This document shows positions 1 to 11,975 of a stretch of 64,000 nt of DNA, piece by piece. This DNA comes from Mytilus trossulus (taxonomy: Eukaryota > Mollusca > Bivalvia > Mytilida > Mytilidae). Location of the stretch: contig NC_086386.1 of the NCBI RefSeq assembly GCF_036588685.1, forward strand, positions 74,708,682-74,772,681, read 5' to 3'. A model generated the notes under the pieces. The model made no database searches, was not told the DNA's origin, and saw only the letters and a list, made by a program, of their open reading frames with translations. Position 1 is the stretch's first letter. Each line of letters opens with the position of its first letter. Position numbers and translations under genes: made by a program.

Positions 1-2240
1 AAAAGAAAAAAAATCTTTTCTAAATCTTTCCTTTGCCAACAAAGGTCTTGATGGCGTCAACCTAGGCAATATCCTTCATCATAAATTAGTTCAATCGAAA
101 ATACCTCCTTATTTCAAAGACCAGTCTGTACCAATAATTTCTTATACCTATACCAAACCTATTGCAACTAAAATATTCAATTACAAACGCGTTTTGCAGG
201 ATCTCGATATTGACGACTTCAAGGCTAAACCTCCTGATTGCACTTGTGCTAGTTCCCAATTCACATATAATCCTGCTGGCCACGTTATTTCCGGTGACCT
301 TAACATTGTTAATAACATCTCTCTACGAAATATCGTAAGCCTAAATCCATCAATTGGAAATACAACTTTAAAATTTTGATGGATTCAGTCGAGGATTATG
401 CCAGGCAATGGGCTAAGCGCGAGAAGGAAGACGTAGACACTCTATCCGAATGGATTAAGGCAGTGAGGTCGTTAATACAAATCAGAATTAAGAAACTGCA
501 TGGGTCCATCAATGTCCATGCTACGTCAATCTTTAAAGATCCTAATGTTGCTAAACACCTATCTGACCTCCATGATAAATATGTTGTTGTCCCCGCAGAC
601 AAAGCCCCAAAAAACATCGTTTTTGTCTGTAAAAGTCATTACATTAATTGCTTGATAATCGAATTAGGTATAGACAATTCACTTGGAAACTCAACATATA
701 CCCTCACGACACTTACCAAAGAGGAAAGCCTGGCTAATCATAGGTCTATTCTTTGTTCCTTATTTGGTATTTCAACCAAAGATGAAGAACTGGATCTTCC
801 ATCATTGTATTGGATACCTAAACTACATAAGTGTCCTTACAAACTACGGTATATTGCTGGGTCTTCCAAGTGCTCCACGAAACCTCTTTCTAAATAAACA
901 ACATCTATTTTATCAGCAATCAAAGACGGGCTTCAAAGTTATTGTGAAACTACCTATTCTAGAGGCGCCGTGAATCAGATGTGGATACTTAAAAATTCAA
1001 AAGATCTTTTAGAGTACATACAATCTAACTCTCTTTCATCTTGTAACAGTATTAAAACATTTGACTTTTCTACTCTTTACACAAGTATTCCACATTCCAA
1101 ACTAAAAGACAAATTGAAAGAGTTGGTATTACTTTGCTTCATAAAAAAGAATGGCCAAGGTAGAGACAAGTATCTTGTCTTAGGGAGGGATAAATCCTAA
1201 AGATTTGTAAAGAATCACTCTGATTCAAACAGAAAGTTCTCTGAAACCGATATTATCAAGATGCTTGATTTCTTGATTGACAGCATATGTGTTACGTTCG
1301 GAGGACATGTTTTTCAACAGACTGTCGGCATCCCAATGGGAACAAACTGTGCCCCTCTACTTGCCGACTTGTTTCTTTATTATTATGAGGCTGACTTCAT
1401 GCAGGAACTTCTTAGGAAGAAAGATAAGAAGTTAGCAACATCCTTTAACTCTACTTTCCGCTATTTAGATGACGTTCTTTCACTAAACAATTCAAAATTT
1501 GGTGACTATGTGGAACGCATCTATCCCATCGAATTGGATATAAAGGATACTACAGATACAGTTAAGTCGGCTTCATATCTTGACTTACATCTAGAATTGA
1601 CAATGAGGGTCGGTTGAAAACAAAACTTTACGACAAAAGAGATGATTTCAGCTTTAAAATTGTGAACTTTCCATTTCTAAGTAGCAACATTCCAGCAGCA
1701 CCTGCATACGGGGTATATATCTCCCAATTGAAACGATATTCCCGTGCATGCATTTCCTATCATGATTTTCTGGATAGAGGGTTACTGCTCACTAGGAAGC
1801 TATTAAACCAAGAGTTCCAAATGGTGAAGTTGAAATCATCCCTTCGTAAATTTTACGGACGCCATCACGAGTTGGTTGACCGTTATGGAATAACCGTTTC
1901 ACAAATGATATCGGATATGTTGCTTACGTCGTAACTACAATCCCCTTCCCTTTCATAAATGTGACCTACTGAATTAGACTATTTACCGGATTTGTAATCA
2001 CAATAAGCAACACGACGGGTGCCACATGTGGAGCAGGATCTGCTTACCCTTCCGGAGCACCTGAGATCACCGCTAGTTTTTGGTGGGGTTCCTGTTGTTT
2101 ATTCTTTAGTTTTCTATGTTGTGTCGTGTGTACTATTGTTTTTCTGTTTTTCTTTTTCATTTTTAGCCTTGGCGTTGTCAGTTTGTTTTAGATTTATGAG
2201 TTTGACTGTCCCTTTGGTATCTTTCGATCCTCTTTAATCG
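1..2240 (+). mobile_element. Penelope-like retroelement, decayed, open at left edge
   Basis: A Penelope-like (PLE) reverse transcriptase reading frame occupies 2-1934. It is followed by about 300 bp of non-coding 3' tail (1935-2240) that includes a stretch around 2015-2100 beginning with a GGTGCCACATGTGGAGCAGG-type sequence. The same tail recurs without the RT at 8606-8770 (- strand), 11690-11975 and, more decayed, near 13800, 36530 and 39730. This suggests frequent 5'-truncated copies of one family. The left end lies outside the window. No GIY-YIG endonuclease could be seen after the RT, so the PLE subgroup is not settled. Family assignment rests on the RT motifs, which I recognise from abundant mussel PLEs. 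Confidence 0.8.
2..1934 (+). pseudogene. Penelope-like reverse transcriptase, disrupted
   Basis: The conceptual RT is open from base 2 in frame 2 and shifts to frame 1 between about 325 and 343. It then runs to 1617 apart from in-frame TAA stops at 895-897 and 1198-1200. A single missing base near 1592 moves it to frame 3 until the TAA at 1932-1934. Recognisable blocks are FDFSTLYTSIP (RT motif A, about 1057-1090), QQTVGIPMGTNCAPLLADLF (motif B, about 1315-1375) and FRYLDDVLSL (motif C with catalytic DD, about 1457-1487). Two stops plus two frameshifts mean it cannot make a full RT. RNA-templated DNA synthesis is known for the family; this copy is inferred dead. Confidence 0.8.
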
Positions 2241-2317
2241 TCCCCTTCCAACGGACTATCATCGTTTTCTCAAGACCATACTCGAAAATGGTGTCAGTCC
2301 CTGAAATTTTCATCCCG

Positions 2318-2395
2318 AAACGCGAATAGAACCTGGAACCTTTGCGTTAGTAGTCCGATGCACTAACCACTACACCACGGCTCTCGTAGGCTTTT
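2318..2395 (-). repeat. tRNA-derived SINE head
   Basis: Read on the - strand, the sequence has an A-box-like GTGGTGTAGTGGTTAGTGCA followed about 35 bases later by a B-box-like GGTTCCAGGTTC, the internal promoter layout of a tRNA gene. It does not close into a convincing cloverleaf and lacks a clean acceptor stem, so a tRNA-derived SINE or tRNA relic fits better than a working tRNA. Confidence 0.5.
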
Positions 2396-3149
2396 TACAA
2401 GTCCAATTCCTAAAATTGTCCCTTTGCCCATTTAAAAAAAAGTGAATCCACAATAAATACCCCGGTTTTGGATTTCGCTTAAACTTATGTATAATAAACG
2501 AATTTGTCAAAAGTTTTGTAGCACATAGAATACGTGTTTCACATGTTTCATAGTAGGATTATTTGAATGAAAGTTGTGTCAAAACCTGTTGGTTAATATG
2601 GATAACTTAATTACCACACTTTATATAACAGAGTAATGACATCCCCTAACTTGGTATTTGAAACATAAAACATGAATGAATAAATTTGGAAAGGGTATGA
2701 TAAAGGCAGGTAACACGCTGTTTACACTAATGACTTTACTTGTAGACAACCGAAATCAGGGAACGATAACTGTTTTTCCGGACCCATTTTTTGTTTCCAA
2801 GCATTATTAACTACTATTGATTTAGCTTTCCATTTTTCATTCCCGAGAATCTCCGCTAAAGCACATACGCATAATTTTCACATAGTTACAATATTGTTCA
2901 TGTTTTGTTGTTATAGATTTCGTTAGAGTTGTTTAATATGCCAGTATATAGTAGTCTGATCTGATGTGTTAGCTATTATGTCCTATAACTGATTGTTATA
3001 TTTTGCCTACACGAATATTCCAATGAAGGGTGACGCTGCTGACGCATGCATAATAAGAAACCCGTACCCTGTCAACGAAACCGATCTTCCTCCTATTAAG
3101 TATATACTACTGTTAATTATAGTTTGTTATATGCTTAGTGCTATTTGGT

Positions 3150-3312
3150 AAAACTTCTAGGAGTTTTGGTCCTCAATGCTCTTTAACTTCGTACTTTATT
3201 TGGTCTTTTATTAACTTTTTTGGATTCGAGCGTTACTGATGAGTCTTTTGTAGACGAAACGCGCGTCTGGCGTATATACTAAATTTAGTCCTGGTATCTA
3301 TGGTGAGTTTAT
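3150..3312 (+). repeat. Dispersed repeat with GACGAAACGCGCGTCTGGCG core
   Basis: The block begins with GGAGTTTTGGTCCTCAATGC and contains ACTGATGAGTC...AGACGAAACGCGCGTCTGGCG and a tail ending ATGAGTTTATTTA. A diverged copy in the same order lies at 59200-59395, and an inverted partial copy at about 18205-18430. I recognise it as a common mussel interspersed repeat; its class is unknown to me. Confidence 0.65.
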
Positions 3313-4087
3313 TTATGTATGTCACTGTACAAAATACAATTGCAATTGCCTTTAGACGCAATGAAAAATATCAACTTATTGATAGAAGCATATACTAAAC
3401 AATATTCTTTATAGACTTTGATAGGTTTTGTTGAACTTTTTAAAAATCTGTTGTAATTTTTTTTTATTATTATTATTAGAACGTATTCGTAAGTCGTCAC
3501 AACTTCGAAGTCTTCATCGCAGTGACGATCATGCAAAAACACTCAGGACATAATTTATGCTTATTAATCCCAATTAATCTAACACATTCTAACCCATTAT
3601 AATATGCATGTATGATACTTTATTGAAATTAAACTTAACCAACGATTCTGTAGAAAAAATTCACCATCTTACTCAATAATGAAATGTTTTGAATTGTTAA
3701 AACGATAACAATGCACAGATACAGTGAGATATAAGAAAGAAGACGAAATTAAAATAAACCAAAAGGAAAGCGGTCGAATAGTGAATTGGGAGATTTTATA
3801 GCGTTTCTATTGGATAACCCAAATCTTCCGGACCTGCCATTTATAATATTGCTTTAGCATTTTAAAAAGGAAGTAAAAATGTACAATTTCAACACAAAAC
3901 TTGACGATATTTGCATAATTTTATAAACAAAGGGAGACAAAAGTGATGTGTATTACACATATTTTAAGGTGAAAAAAGATTTTGACAAATAGACGAGACC
4001 AACAAATAGCATCGGTAGACCACTATCACTTTAACCAAAAATCATAATTGGTTTTGGTTCTTGGCATGTATATTCCGTTTTTTTATA

Positions 4088-4240
4088 TAAGGAAATGCTG
4101 CCAAGTCAGGAATAAAGCAGTCGTTTTCCATTTGTTTGATGTGTTTGAGCTTTTGTTTTCGTAATTTTGTAAAAGACTATTTGTTTTGTACTTTCATGGG
4201 AGTTCGGTATTTTTATTAATTTTCTTTCATTATGAATTAC
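4088..4240 (+). repeat. Dispersed repeat, copy 1
   Basis: It contains GCTGCCAAGTCAGGAATAAA, then CATTTGTTTGATGTGTTTGAGC and GGGAGTTCGGTATTTTTATT in the same order and spacing as 5785-5945. Mutual similarity of the two blocks is the evidence; no coding content. Confidence 0.55.
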
Positions 4241-5784
4241 TTTTAACATATGTTTATTACTGTTGACTTTAGTTTGTTACATTTTTGTTGATCTTATTCT
4301 TATTCATGTCACAGTACAAAATACTAAGATTTCTATTGTTGATTACCTTATTGTCTCGTTATCTACCAACGTAAGAAGAAACAAACAAGAATATTGAATC
4401 AATAACTTATGTTACTGGGTATGGATTCGTACCCTGCCTTCCCCTGTATGGAGATCACATGATTCCTTCAGATTGTTTGAATATTCCAGATGAGTTTAAA
4501 AACTTTAAACGATGTATCTTATTAATCACCGGATTTTCATTGTCGTGGTTTTGAATTGATAGCATCGTTTGTGCAATTACTCGATCCATTTTTTCGAAGT
4601 ACAAAACTAAATGTTTTTGGTGCAAAAATTTCCGTATAATGATTTCACATCATTAAAACTGAATTTCAAGTATCAACACTAGATATATTTGTTGGGACAA
4701 ATCTATTTGTTTTTTTCGGAGATTTGATGATTTTGATTTAAGACAAATCCAAACATTTTATCCGATTGAATTTGCTTTTTATACAATCAACCGATTTTGA
4801 ATGACTTCAATTAGTTATCTTTCATCAAATTAAAGAGATAAATGCATTAATTTTCAAGTTTCAATTGTAGTTCTACGAACTGATAGAACCCTACCATCTT
4901 GTAGTAAATGGTATTTTTTTCGATCGAACCCTGCTCCCCTAAAGACCCCAGAAAGAAGTTCCCAGCGGACGATGGAAAAAAGTAATGAGAATCTATTTTG
5001 AAAAAAACCCACTGAATATCATAAGTGAATTTTAAAATTCAATCTTTTTATGTGTATATATTAAATACATAAGTAACCATATTAACCTTAATCAGATCAA
5101 ATTCCTTTTTGTCTGCAAACCGAACACGAAAGAAGAAGTATAAACACAGTAAGTTAACGACGGGAATTTCTTGTTGAATGAGGTAAAACTATAGGTTTAC
5201 TTTACATTAAATAATTAGTTTTCAGATTTAGAAATGTGAATAAGCATAATGTAAATTTCACAATTTTCAAATGTATCGATGAACTCTTAATAAACTTTTT
5301 AAAGGAGTTTGTCAGACAGGTTTGTTTCATGGACCTCTTTTTAATTGCGATGTTACTGATTTGTTGATAAAACTAACTTATTGCTTAAGCTTACTTTACT
5401 TAATTTGATACGTTGTTGATATATGTTTATATGAATATTTCTAATAAATTAATTTTATTTTAGGGGATGGGTTGTATATGTGACGAATTTCTACTATTAT
5501 TTCGACTATATTCTTATCATATACATCGTAAATGTTTTCCTCTAAGAGACTAAACAATTTGTTTGTTTTCTATCATTTAATCATTATGCACTTCTTTCAA
5601 CATGTCTAAATATTCTGAAAGATATACAAAACGCTGACATACTTCATATATCAATAGAATAAGTTAGCAAGGTCAAATAATGAAATTTACGAAAACTTCA
5701 CATGTCGAACAAAAAACAATGACCGTTAAAATGAGCAATTATGATTAACATAATATAGAAAATACATTAATTTTCTACAAAATA

Positions 5785-5945
5785 CATATCAAGCATGGAC
5801 TTCTTTCAAGTCAGGAATATGACAGTTATTATCCATTCGTTTGATGTGTCAGGGCTTTTGATTTTACAATTTGATAATAGACTTTCCGTTTTGAGATTTT
5901 CTCGGAGTTTAGTATTTTGTTTGTGATTTTTACTTTTTATATAAA
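5785..5945 (+). repeat. Dispersed repeat, copy 2
   Basis: It matches 4088-4240: TCAAGTCAGGAATATGACAG, CATTCGTTTGATGTGTCAGG, then CTCGGAGTTTAGTATTTTG. Short, non-coding and diverged. Confidence 0.55.
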
Positions 5946-7235
5946 TCATTTGAAGTACAGTAAGGTTAATCCATTTTCAATTATATAGTGATCCAATTTC
6001 AAATGTGTGGAACTATACAATAAGTAAGGATGAATCTTCAAAATTAATACAGAACGGAATCGTTTGTTGAGTTCTTAAATGTAGAAAAGGAAAAAAATCT
6101 GTCATTAGAGTACTTCAAGTAAGGTATTGGTGCAGTGTTTCAAAATATTACAGAAGAGGGTTCCAGCAGAAAGCACACTTTGATATATCAAAAACAAAAC
6201 AAAAATGACAAATGTTGAATACTGATAAACTACACCCTTCTATCTCTCTAACTTCTGTTATGGCAGTGGTATTGTCTGTCCTTGAATGTACACATATTTG
6301 TAATAGATAAACCCCTTTGTATCTTGCCAATTATTTTTGTATAAATAGCTGGCTCGCTCGATATATGTATATGAATAAGTTTAAACGTACCTCTTATGCA
6401 TATCATTGTTTACATTTAGAGATAAAATTTATATATATATCTACATCAACTGTCAAAGTTTGTAATGTTATATGCGATTGTTATCATTATATTCCGAGTT
6501 ATTACTTGCAAAACTTGTTAACATATTGTTTGATAAACGTCGAGCTGCAAATATTTTCATACAGTCGGGATTCAACTCAACAGATTGGTATATCGCGTAT
6601 TTTGATGTTAGATCTTTAACATATATCTAGATCTGCTAGGATCCTATAAGACTGTACTTACTAACTGATTGAAATCTTTCATTTTGCATTAATCCTTATC
6701 TTGGTGTAAATAAGATATACACCCAATATAATTATGCATATACGTGACTCACAAAAAGAGTTATTTTGTTAACGTATTTAGCTATCATCTCATTGGTTTC
6801 GTTTTAACTTTCTTACTTTCGTCTATCGTGCTTACACGTATTAGAAGTCATCGGATACAATTTAGTGTTTTTACTTAAATTTCCATCTTCTAATTGAACC
6901 CTAAAATTTTATTACAGAATGTAGAAAACGCAAATCAAATAAAAACCTTAAAACTGAAATATAAATTAAACTCTTTGATTATTGTGAAAAAGTATATTTG
7001 AGAAACTAGATGCTAGTATAGTAAACTTCTTTTATATAAAACTTTCAAATCAAACGATTAAATAAAACCTTATATATTTGAAAAAAGACGTTATAGTATA
7101 AACCTTTTGAAAATAAGGATGAAAACGTCAATACCACATTACAAGTCTTGTTTTTCGTATCTTTCTTTTTTTCAAAGATTAACAATTGATACACAATGCA
7201 TCATCTGAAATAAAGATAAATAGTGCTGGAAAAAA

Positions 7236-10200
7236 ATGGAAAAGATGGGAGAACAAGTTACTCATGGAAAATTGCTTGTATGTGCTATAGACTTTGGAAC
7301 AACCTTTTCCGGATATGCCTTTCAACTAACGGCTGACTTCTTAAAGGAACCTACAAAAAACATTCACACAAACCAGGTATGGAATGCGGGTGTGGCAGCT
7401 TTAATGTCTCTGAAAACACCAACGTGTTTACTACTGGATAAAGAGAAGGAATTCGTTGCGTTTGGTTATGAAGCTGAAACCCAGTACAGTGATTTGGCGT
7501 TGGATGACCTGCATCATGACTATTTGTTTTTTAGAAGGTTCAAGATGTTGCTTCATCGAAATCCGGTAGGACATATAGTTTTGTACAGTGTTCTGTGTAT
7601 TTATCTGTCCATATCATATATTCAGGTTTTTACAAATTTCGGTGATGATTGTGGGATGTCTAGGATAACATAAATAAAGGCAACAGTAGTATACCGCTGT
7701 TGAAAACTCATAAATACATGGACAAAAAACAAAATCGGACCGTGCATCAGACAAAATCCATCGAGAATAACAAATATAACAGTAAAGATTGATACCGATT
7801 TCATACAACTAGGTTTAAAAAACAGTGATCATACCATTTTTGCTTTTTCATGACTTCAGTTAAGAGACATGCAGTAGTGGATATCATTAAATGTATATTA
7901 AAAAGCCTTAAAAATTAGAGTAACGAATAGTATAATAACTTTCAAATTGATCTTCTTTTCTTTCTTGCATATTAATTTCGAGGTTTTGTTCGATTAACAT
8001 CATTTGATAGCGCTATCCATAATTGTTTGTTGTATTGATATTATGCGGATTTACATTGAAGATAATTTAACGATTTTATCTTAACTAAAAAAAAGAAAAT
8101 CAGTTCTAATAGTAACCTACTGCTATACAAGTACTTAAAAATGCAATAAAGGTATACTGTATATTTGGTAATGTTAGAAGGTCCCTCTTTCATTATGCTT
8201 AACGAAAAGTTCATACATTTCATATATGTGAGATATTTGCAGAACGAGGCAAAATTACAATTAAAAATAGTTTTTAGTTTAATTTGTTAATTGATGTGAT
8301 TTTTTTTAATTTTGGATAATAGGGACTGAATCGAGACACCAAGTTAGCCGCATCTAATGGTGTGGAAATTCCAGCTAAGGCCATATTTGGTCATGGTATA
8401 AATTTTCTAAAGAACCATGCTTTGGAAAATTTCCGCCGTTGCGGTACCGAAGTTGAAGACTCTGAAGTTCAGTGGGTTATAACTGTTCCTGCAATATGGA
8501 CAGACGCTGCCAAACAGTTTATGAGAGAAGCTGCACAAAAGGTATTACCGAAAAGACAGGCGAAAGAAATTCAGAAGGACGTTCAAACGCACAAGTCGAA
8601 AATAAACTAACAACGCCATGGCTAAAAAAAGAAAAGATCAACAGACAAATAAAAGTACACAAAACACTGCATAACAAACTAAAGACTGAGCATCAAGAAC
8701 CCCACTTAAAACTTAGATGCTCTTGAACGGTAAGCATATCCTGCTCCACATCAATCTGATGGTCTATCTCTTATCGCCCCGTCCGAGTCTGAATGAAGAG
8801 TGAAAAAATTGAACCAAGATTATCCCACTCTTAAAATAACAAAACACAATCTCTGGCGAAATTCCATTTTTGAAATACTCGGACTTCTCTTGAACTGAAT
8901 TTTAATGTGCGTATTGTTATTCCTTTTCTTTTCTACATTGGCTAGAGGTATAGGGGGAGGGTTGAGATCTCATAAACATGTTTAACCCCGCCGCAATTTT
9001 GCGCCTGTCCCAAGTCAGGAGCCTCTGGCCTTTGTCAGTCTTGTATGATTTTAAATTTTAGTTTCTTGTATATAATTCGGAGTTTAGTATGACGTCCATT
9101 ATCACTGTACTATTATGCATATTTTAGGGGCCAGCTAAAGGACACCTACGGGTGCGGGAATTCTCGCTACATTGAAGACCCATTGGTTGCCTTCGGCTGT
9201 TGTTTGCTCTATGGTCGGGTGGTTGTCGCTTTGACATATTCACCATTTACTTTCTCAATTTTATTAGTATATTATAACAAACTTTTCGTAAATTCCTCAT
9301 AAATAAATTGTTAAGAAAATAGTGTTTATACTCTCTCAGGCAAAGTTGACCTTAGATTAATTTGCCTATTTCCTTTTTGGTCCTTTTGGTCAAATACAAT
9401 CAAACAAACAACAACAAACGAGACATGGTCGAGATAGTCGGACTTTGAACAGGCGCAAAATGTAGCGGGAATTAAATATAATACTTGTGTATGTGTAAGT
9501 ATATTTTTTATCTTCCAGTCTCATTAAGGGACATTCAACATAATATTTCATTTACTAGAATATGACGTAAGAAGTATTTTAAATCTATTCAATTCTAGGC
9601 CGACATTTTCAACGACCAGTTAATAATAGCATTAGAACCGGAAGCTGCGTCATTGTTGTGTAGATACACCTCTGATGCATCTGGTAATGAGCTGTTTAAA
9701 CCAGGGTCAAAGTATATGGTAATTGACTTAGGAGGTATGATTGAATGGTATTTTATTATTGTGCTGTAAGACAAATGGGATAAACGTCAATGAGACAGCA
9801 ACTCAACACAATAAAATCAAAATCAAAACGACACCAAATACGTATAACAATAGCTTTTCGTCAATGTAAAATGGCACAAAGGAACAACATAGACTGATAA
9901 GCAACGGTCACCGTCTGCCATTTTTTTTAAACAATATTCTGCAGAACAAGCTAGTATAGTGATGCATAAGAATTAATTCAGCCTTAAAGCTGTGTGAAAA
10001 AGATATTACTTGAGTTATACAGTTTTGTAAATCTATTAAATAGATTTTGCTAGGAATATTTCTACTGTACGTTCTCTAGCATTTGTTGGAAATACAAATA
10101 TGTTTTTTTGTCCGTCAATCATTCTTACCCAGCATTTTTTTTGTTTCTCGCCAATAATACCAAGTATGCATCTCACGTAAAAAGGATAGGTTAATGAATT

Positions 10201-11461
10201 CCTAGGTATCATACCAAACATATTCCATCCTTTAATCCTTTCAAGTAATGTTTGGACAACTCAAAGTAAAGAATCGCGAGATATTCAGTTCCTGAAAAGA
10301 GATTCTTATCTTAAGGGACAAATGCCTTTTCCTTTTCAAAAACAAGACACATCATTTGAAATTCATGGTAATTTAGAAAAAAAGTATTTAAAATTTCTTA
10401 CATTTTCACCCCTAGGTGGCACTGCGGATATCACTATACACCAAGTAGCAGACGATGGAACATTGAAAGAATTGCACAGTGCAAGTGGTGGTGCATGGGG
10501 TGGTATCAAAGTCGACCAAGCGTTTGAACAACTGCTGATTGATATTGTCGAAGAAGATGTGTTTGCTGAGTTTCAGAAGAAGAATGCATGTGACCATTTT
10601 GACATGGGTAGGGATTTTGAAGTTAAAAAGAGAACATTTAATGACAAGATGAAACATGCTGTAATCAAACTACCATCTTCCCTAATGGAGCATTATAAAA
10701 CAATGAAAGGACGATCTATAAAGGAGGCAATAGAAGCGTCAATGTACGCTGATCGTGTTGCACAAACCGCCGACAAGTTAAAGATGGACCCTGATTTATT
10801 GAAAGGACTTTTTCGCGATCCATTAGAACACCTTGTTGAGCATATCAGAGAGATTCTAAACCAGCCTGTTGCTGTTGACACCAATATTTTATTGTTGGTC
10901 GGGGGCTTTTCGGAGTCACCAATCGTACAAGAAACTATCAAAACGAGATTTCCAAATCACAAGGTTATCGTACCACAAGATGCTGGTCTTGCAGTTTTGA
11001 AAGGAGCCGTGCTTTATGGTCATCGTCCAAAACTTATATCTGTAAGAGTCAATCAAGTGACTTATGGCATCGCAATCAGTCGATTGTTTAAGACAGGTGA
11101 CCCAGAAGAACTGAAGTTCACGTCTGGCAGTGCTGTATTATGTCGTGACGTATTTCACAAGTTTGTGGAAAAGGGACAACCCATCAAAGAAGACGATGAA
11201 CATTCTATGCCCTTCAGTGCCAAAGGCCAAAACAATAGGGTTCGTGTTTATTCTTCAAACTCGAATAATCCGAAATATGTCACTGATGATGGTTGTAGAT
11301 TGATTGGAGAAATGATGATCAACATAAGTTCGGAAATCACATCCGGGAACAATATTCAGGTCAAAATCGAGTTCGGTGGTACGGAATTGGTTGTTGAGGG
11401 TATGGAGAAAAATACCGGAGAGGTCTTCAGAGCGCGTTTTGACTTCCTTAGTGATAAATAA
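7236..11461 (+). CDS. HSPA12-like Hsp70 family protein, gene A
   Basis: Four coding exons: 7236-7565, 8323-8541, 9599-9734 and 10416-11461, all with GT-AG borders and phases 0, 0 and 1, giving about 576 aa. The product is an Hsp70-superfamily ATPase of the HSPA12 type. The phosphate-1 loop CAIDFGTTFSGYAF is near residues 16-29, phosphate-2 VIDLGGGTADITIHQV (about 224-239) is split by the exon 3/4 junction, and the adenosine motif LLVGGFSESPIVQ is near 388-400. HSPA12 proteins keep the actin-like nucleotide-binding fold but have an atypical substrate-binding end; there is no C-terminal EEVD here. No signal peptide or membrane segment is visible, so it is probably cytosolic. The ATG at 7236 is chosen because its N-terminus aligns with gene B (VTHGKLLVCAIDFGTT). 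A long frame at 10322 is intron plus exon 4, not a separate gene. Client proteins are unknown. Confidence 0.9.
7664..7820 (+). repeat. Dispersed repeat in gene A intron 1
   Basis: The block with AAAGGCAACAGTAGTATACC, GCTGTTGAAAACTCATAAAT and ATGGACAAAAAACAAAATCG is one I recognise as a widespread mussel repeat (usually next to arrays of AACAAC-rich sequence). No second copy was noticed in this window, so support is mainly recall. Confidence 0.45.
8606..8772 (-). repeat. Penelope 3' tail fragment, antisense, in gene A intron 2
   Basis: Read on the - strand it runs TGTGGAGCAGGATATGCTTA, GAGCATCTAAG, GGGGTTCTTG, AGCCATGGCGTTG, the same order as the Penelope tail at 2015-2190. It begins only about 65 bases after exon 2 of gene A and lacks any RT sequence. 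Confidence 0.65.
8877..9262 (+). repeat. R-family dispersed repeat, copy 1
   Basis: It starts ACTCGGACTTCTCTTGAACTG and contains GGCTAGAGGTATAGGGGGAG, AAACATGTTTAACCCCGCCG, GGGGCCAGCTAAAGGACACC and CATTGAAGACCCATTGGTTG. The same ordered blocks occur at 16987-17395 and 19760-20040, and inverted at 39990-40400. About 390 bp and non-coding; the transposon class is unknown to me. Confidence 0.75.
9745..9935 (+). repeat. Decayed SINE-like copy in gene A intron 3
   Basis: AACGTCAATGAGACAGCAAC and AAGCAACGGTCACCGTCTGCC resemble, in order, the S-family repeat at 15703-15865. It is strongly diverged, so this is a weak call. Confidence 0.3.
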
Positions 11462-11562
11462 TTCATGTTCTGTTTTTATGACATTGTTTCAGAACAAACT
11501 ATTTCTTTTACTATAAATATGTGTTAAAAGTATCTTGTGTGACTTTTAAATATACAAAGATC

Positions 11563-11568
11563 ATTAAA
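11563..11568 (+). terminator. Candidate poly(A) signal of gene A
   Basis: ATTAAA, the common variant hexamer, lies about 100 bases after the gene A stop codon. No canonical AATAAA is closer. Inferred from position only. Confidence 0.35.
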
Positions 11569-11689
11569 ATTTCAATAAGATAAAAGTTTAGTTTTCAGAA
11601 GAAAAAATGTGACAGAAGAAAATCCCGCTTAAGAGAGATAATATTTTCCCATTTTTTTGTAAGTGAGGAATCCCGTCCTCTTTTCACCG

Positions 11690-11975
11690 AATGTAACCTA
11701 CCGAATTTGACGTGCATGTATAATGAGGTTTTAACTTATACGAGGAACATGATGGGTGCCACATGTGGAACATGATACGCTTACACTTCGAGAGCACTGG
11801 ATATCACTCTCAGTTTATGATGGGGTTCGTGTCCTTAGCTTAATTCTTCAGTTTTTTCATGTTGTGTTTTGTGTACTTATGTTTGACTTTTTGGTATTGT
11901 CAGTTTGTTCAACGGAACAAAGTTGTATGCATTTTTATCAAAATCTGCGACATATTTATCTGGACTTGATTTAAG
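11690..11975 (+). repeat. Penelope 3' tail, solo copy
   Basis: GTAACCTACCGAATTTGACG, GATGGGTGCCACATGTGGAA, CGCTTACACTTCGAGAGCAC and GATGGGGTTCGTGTCCTTAG follow the tail of the element at 1935-2240. No RT precedes it. It lies 230 bp after gene A. Confidence 0.75.

Larger units (their letters stand above)
2396..7235. other. AT-rich intergenic region upstream of gene A
   Basis: No convincing coding exon was found on either strand; the short open frames have no recognisable motifs. Three repeat copies are listed separately (3150-3312, 4088-4240, 5785-5945). The immediate upstream of the gene A start (about 7080-7235) is AT-rich. I saw no clear heat-shock element (inverted nGAAn repeats), so heat inducibility cannot be argued from the sequence. 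Confidence 0.6.

Noticed and set aside
7080-7235. Search for heat-shock elements before gene A
   Set aside because: No set of at least three inverted nGAAn pentamers was seen; the HSPA12 branch is also not always heat-induced.
10322-10415. ATG-led extension upstream of gene A exon 4
   Set aside because: A good splice acceptor at 10415 restores the phosphate-2 motif with exon 3; the extension is intron sequence.
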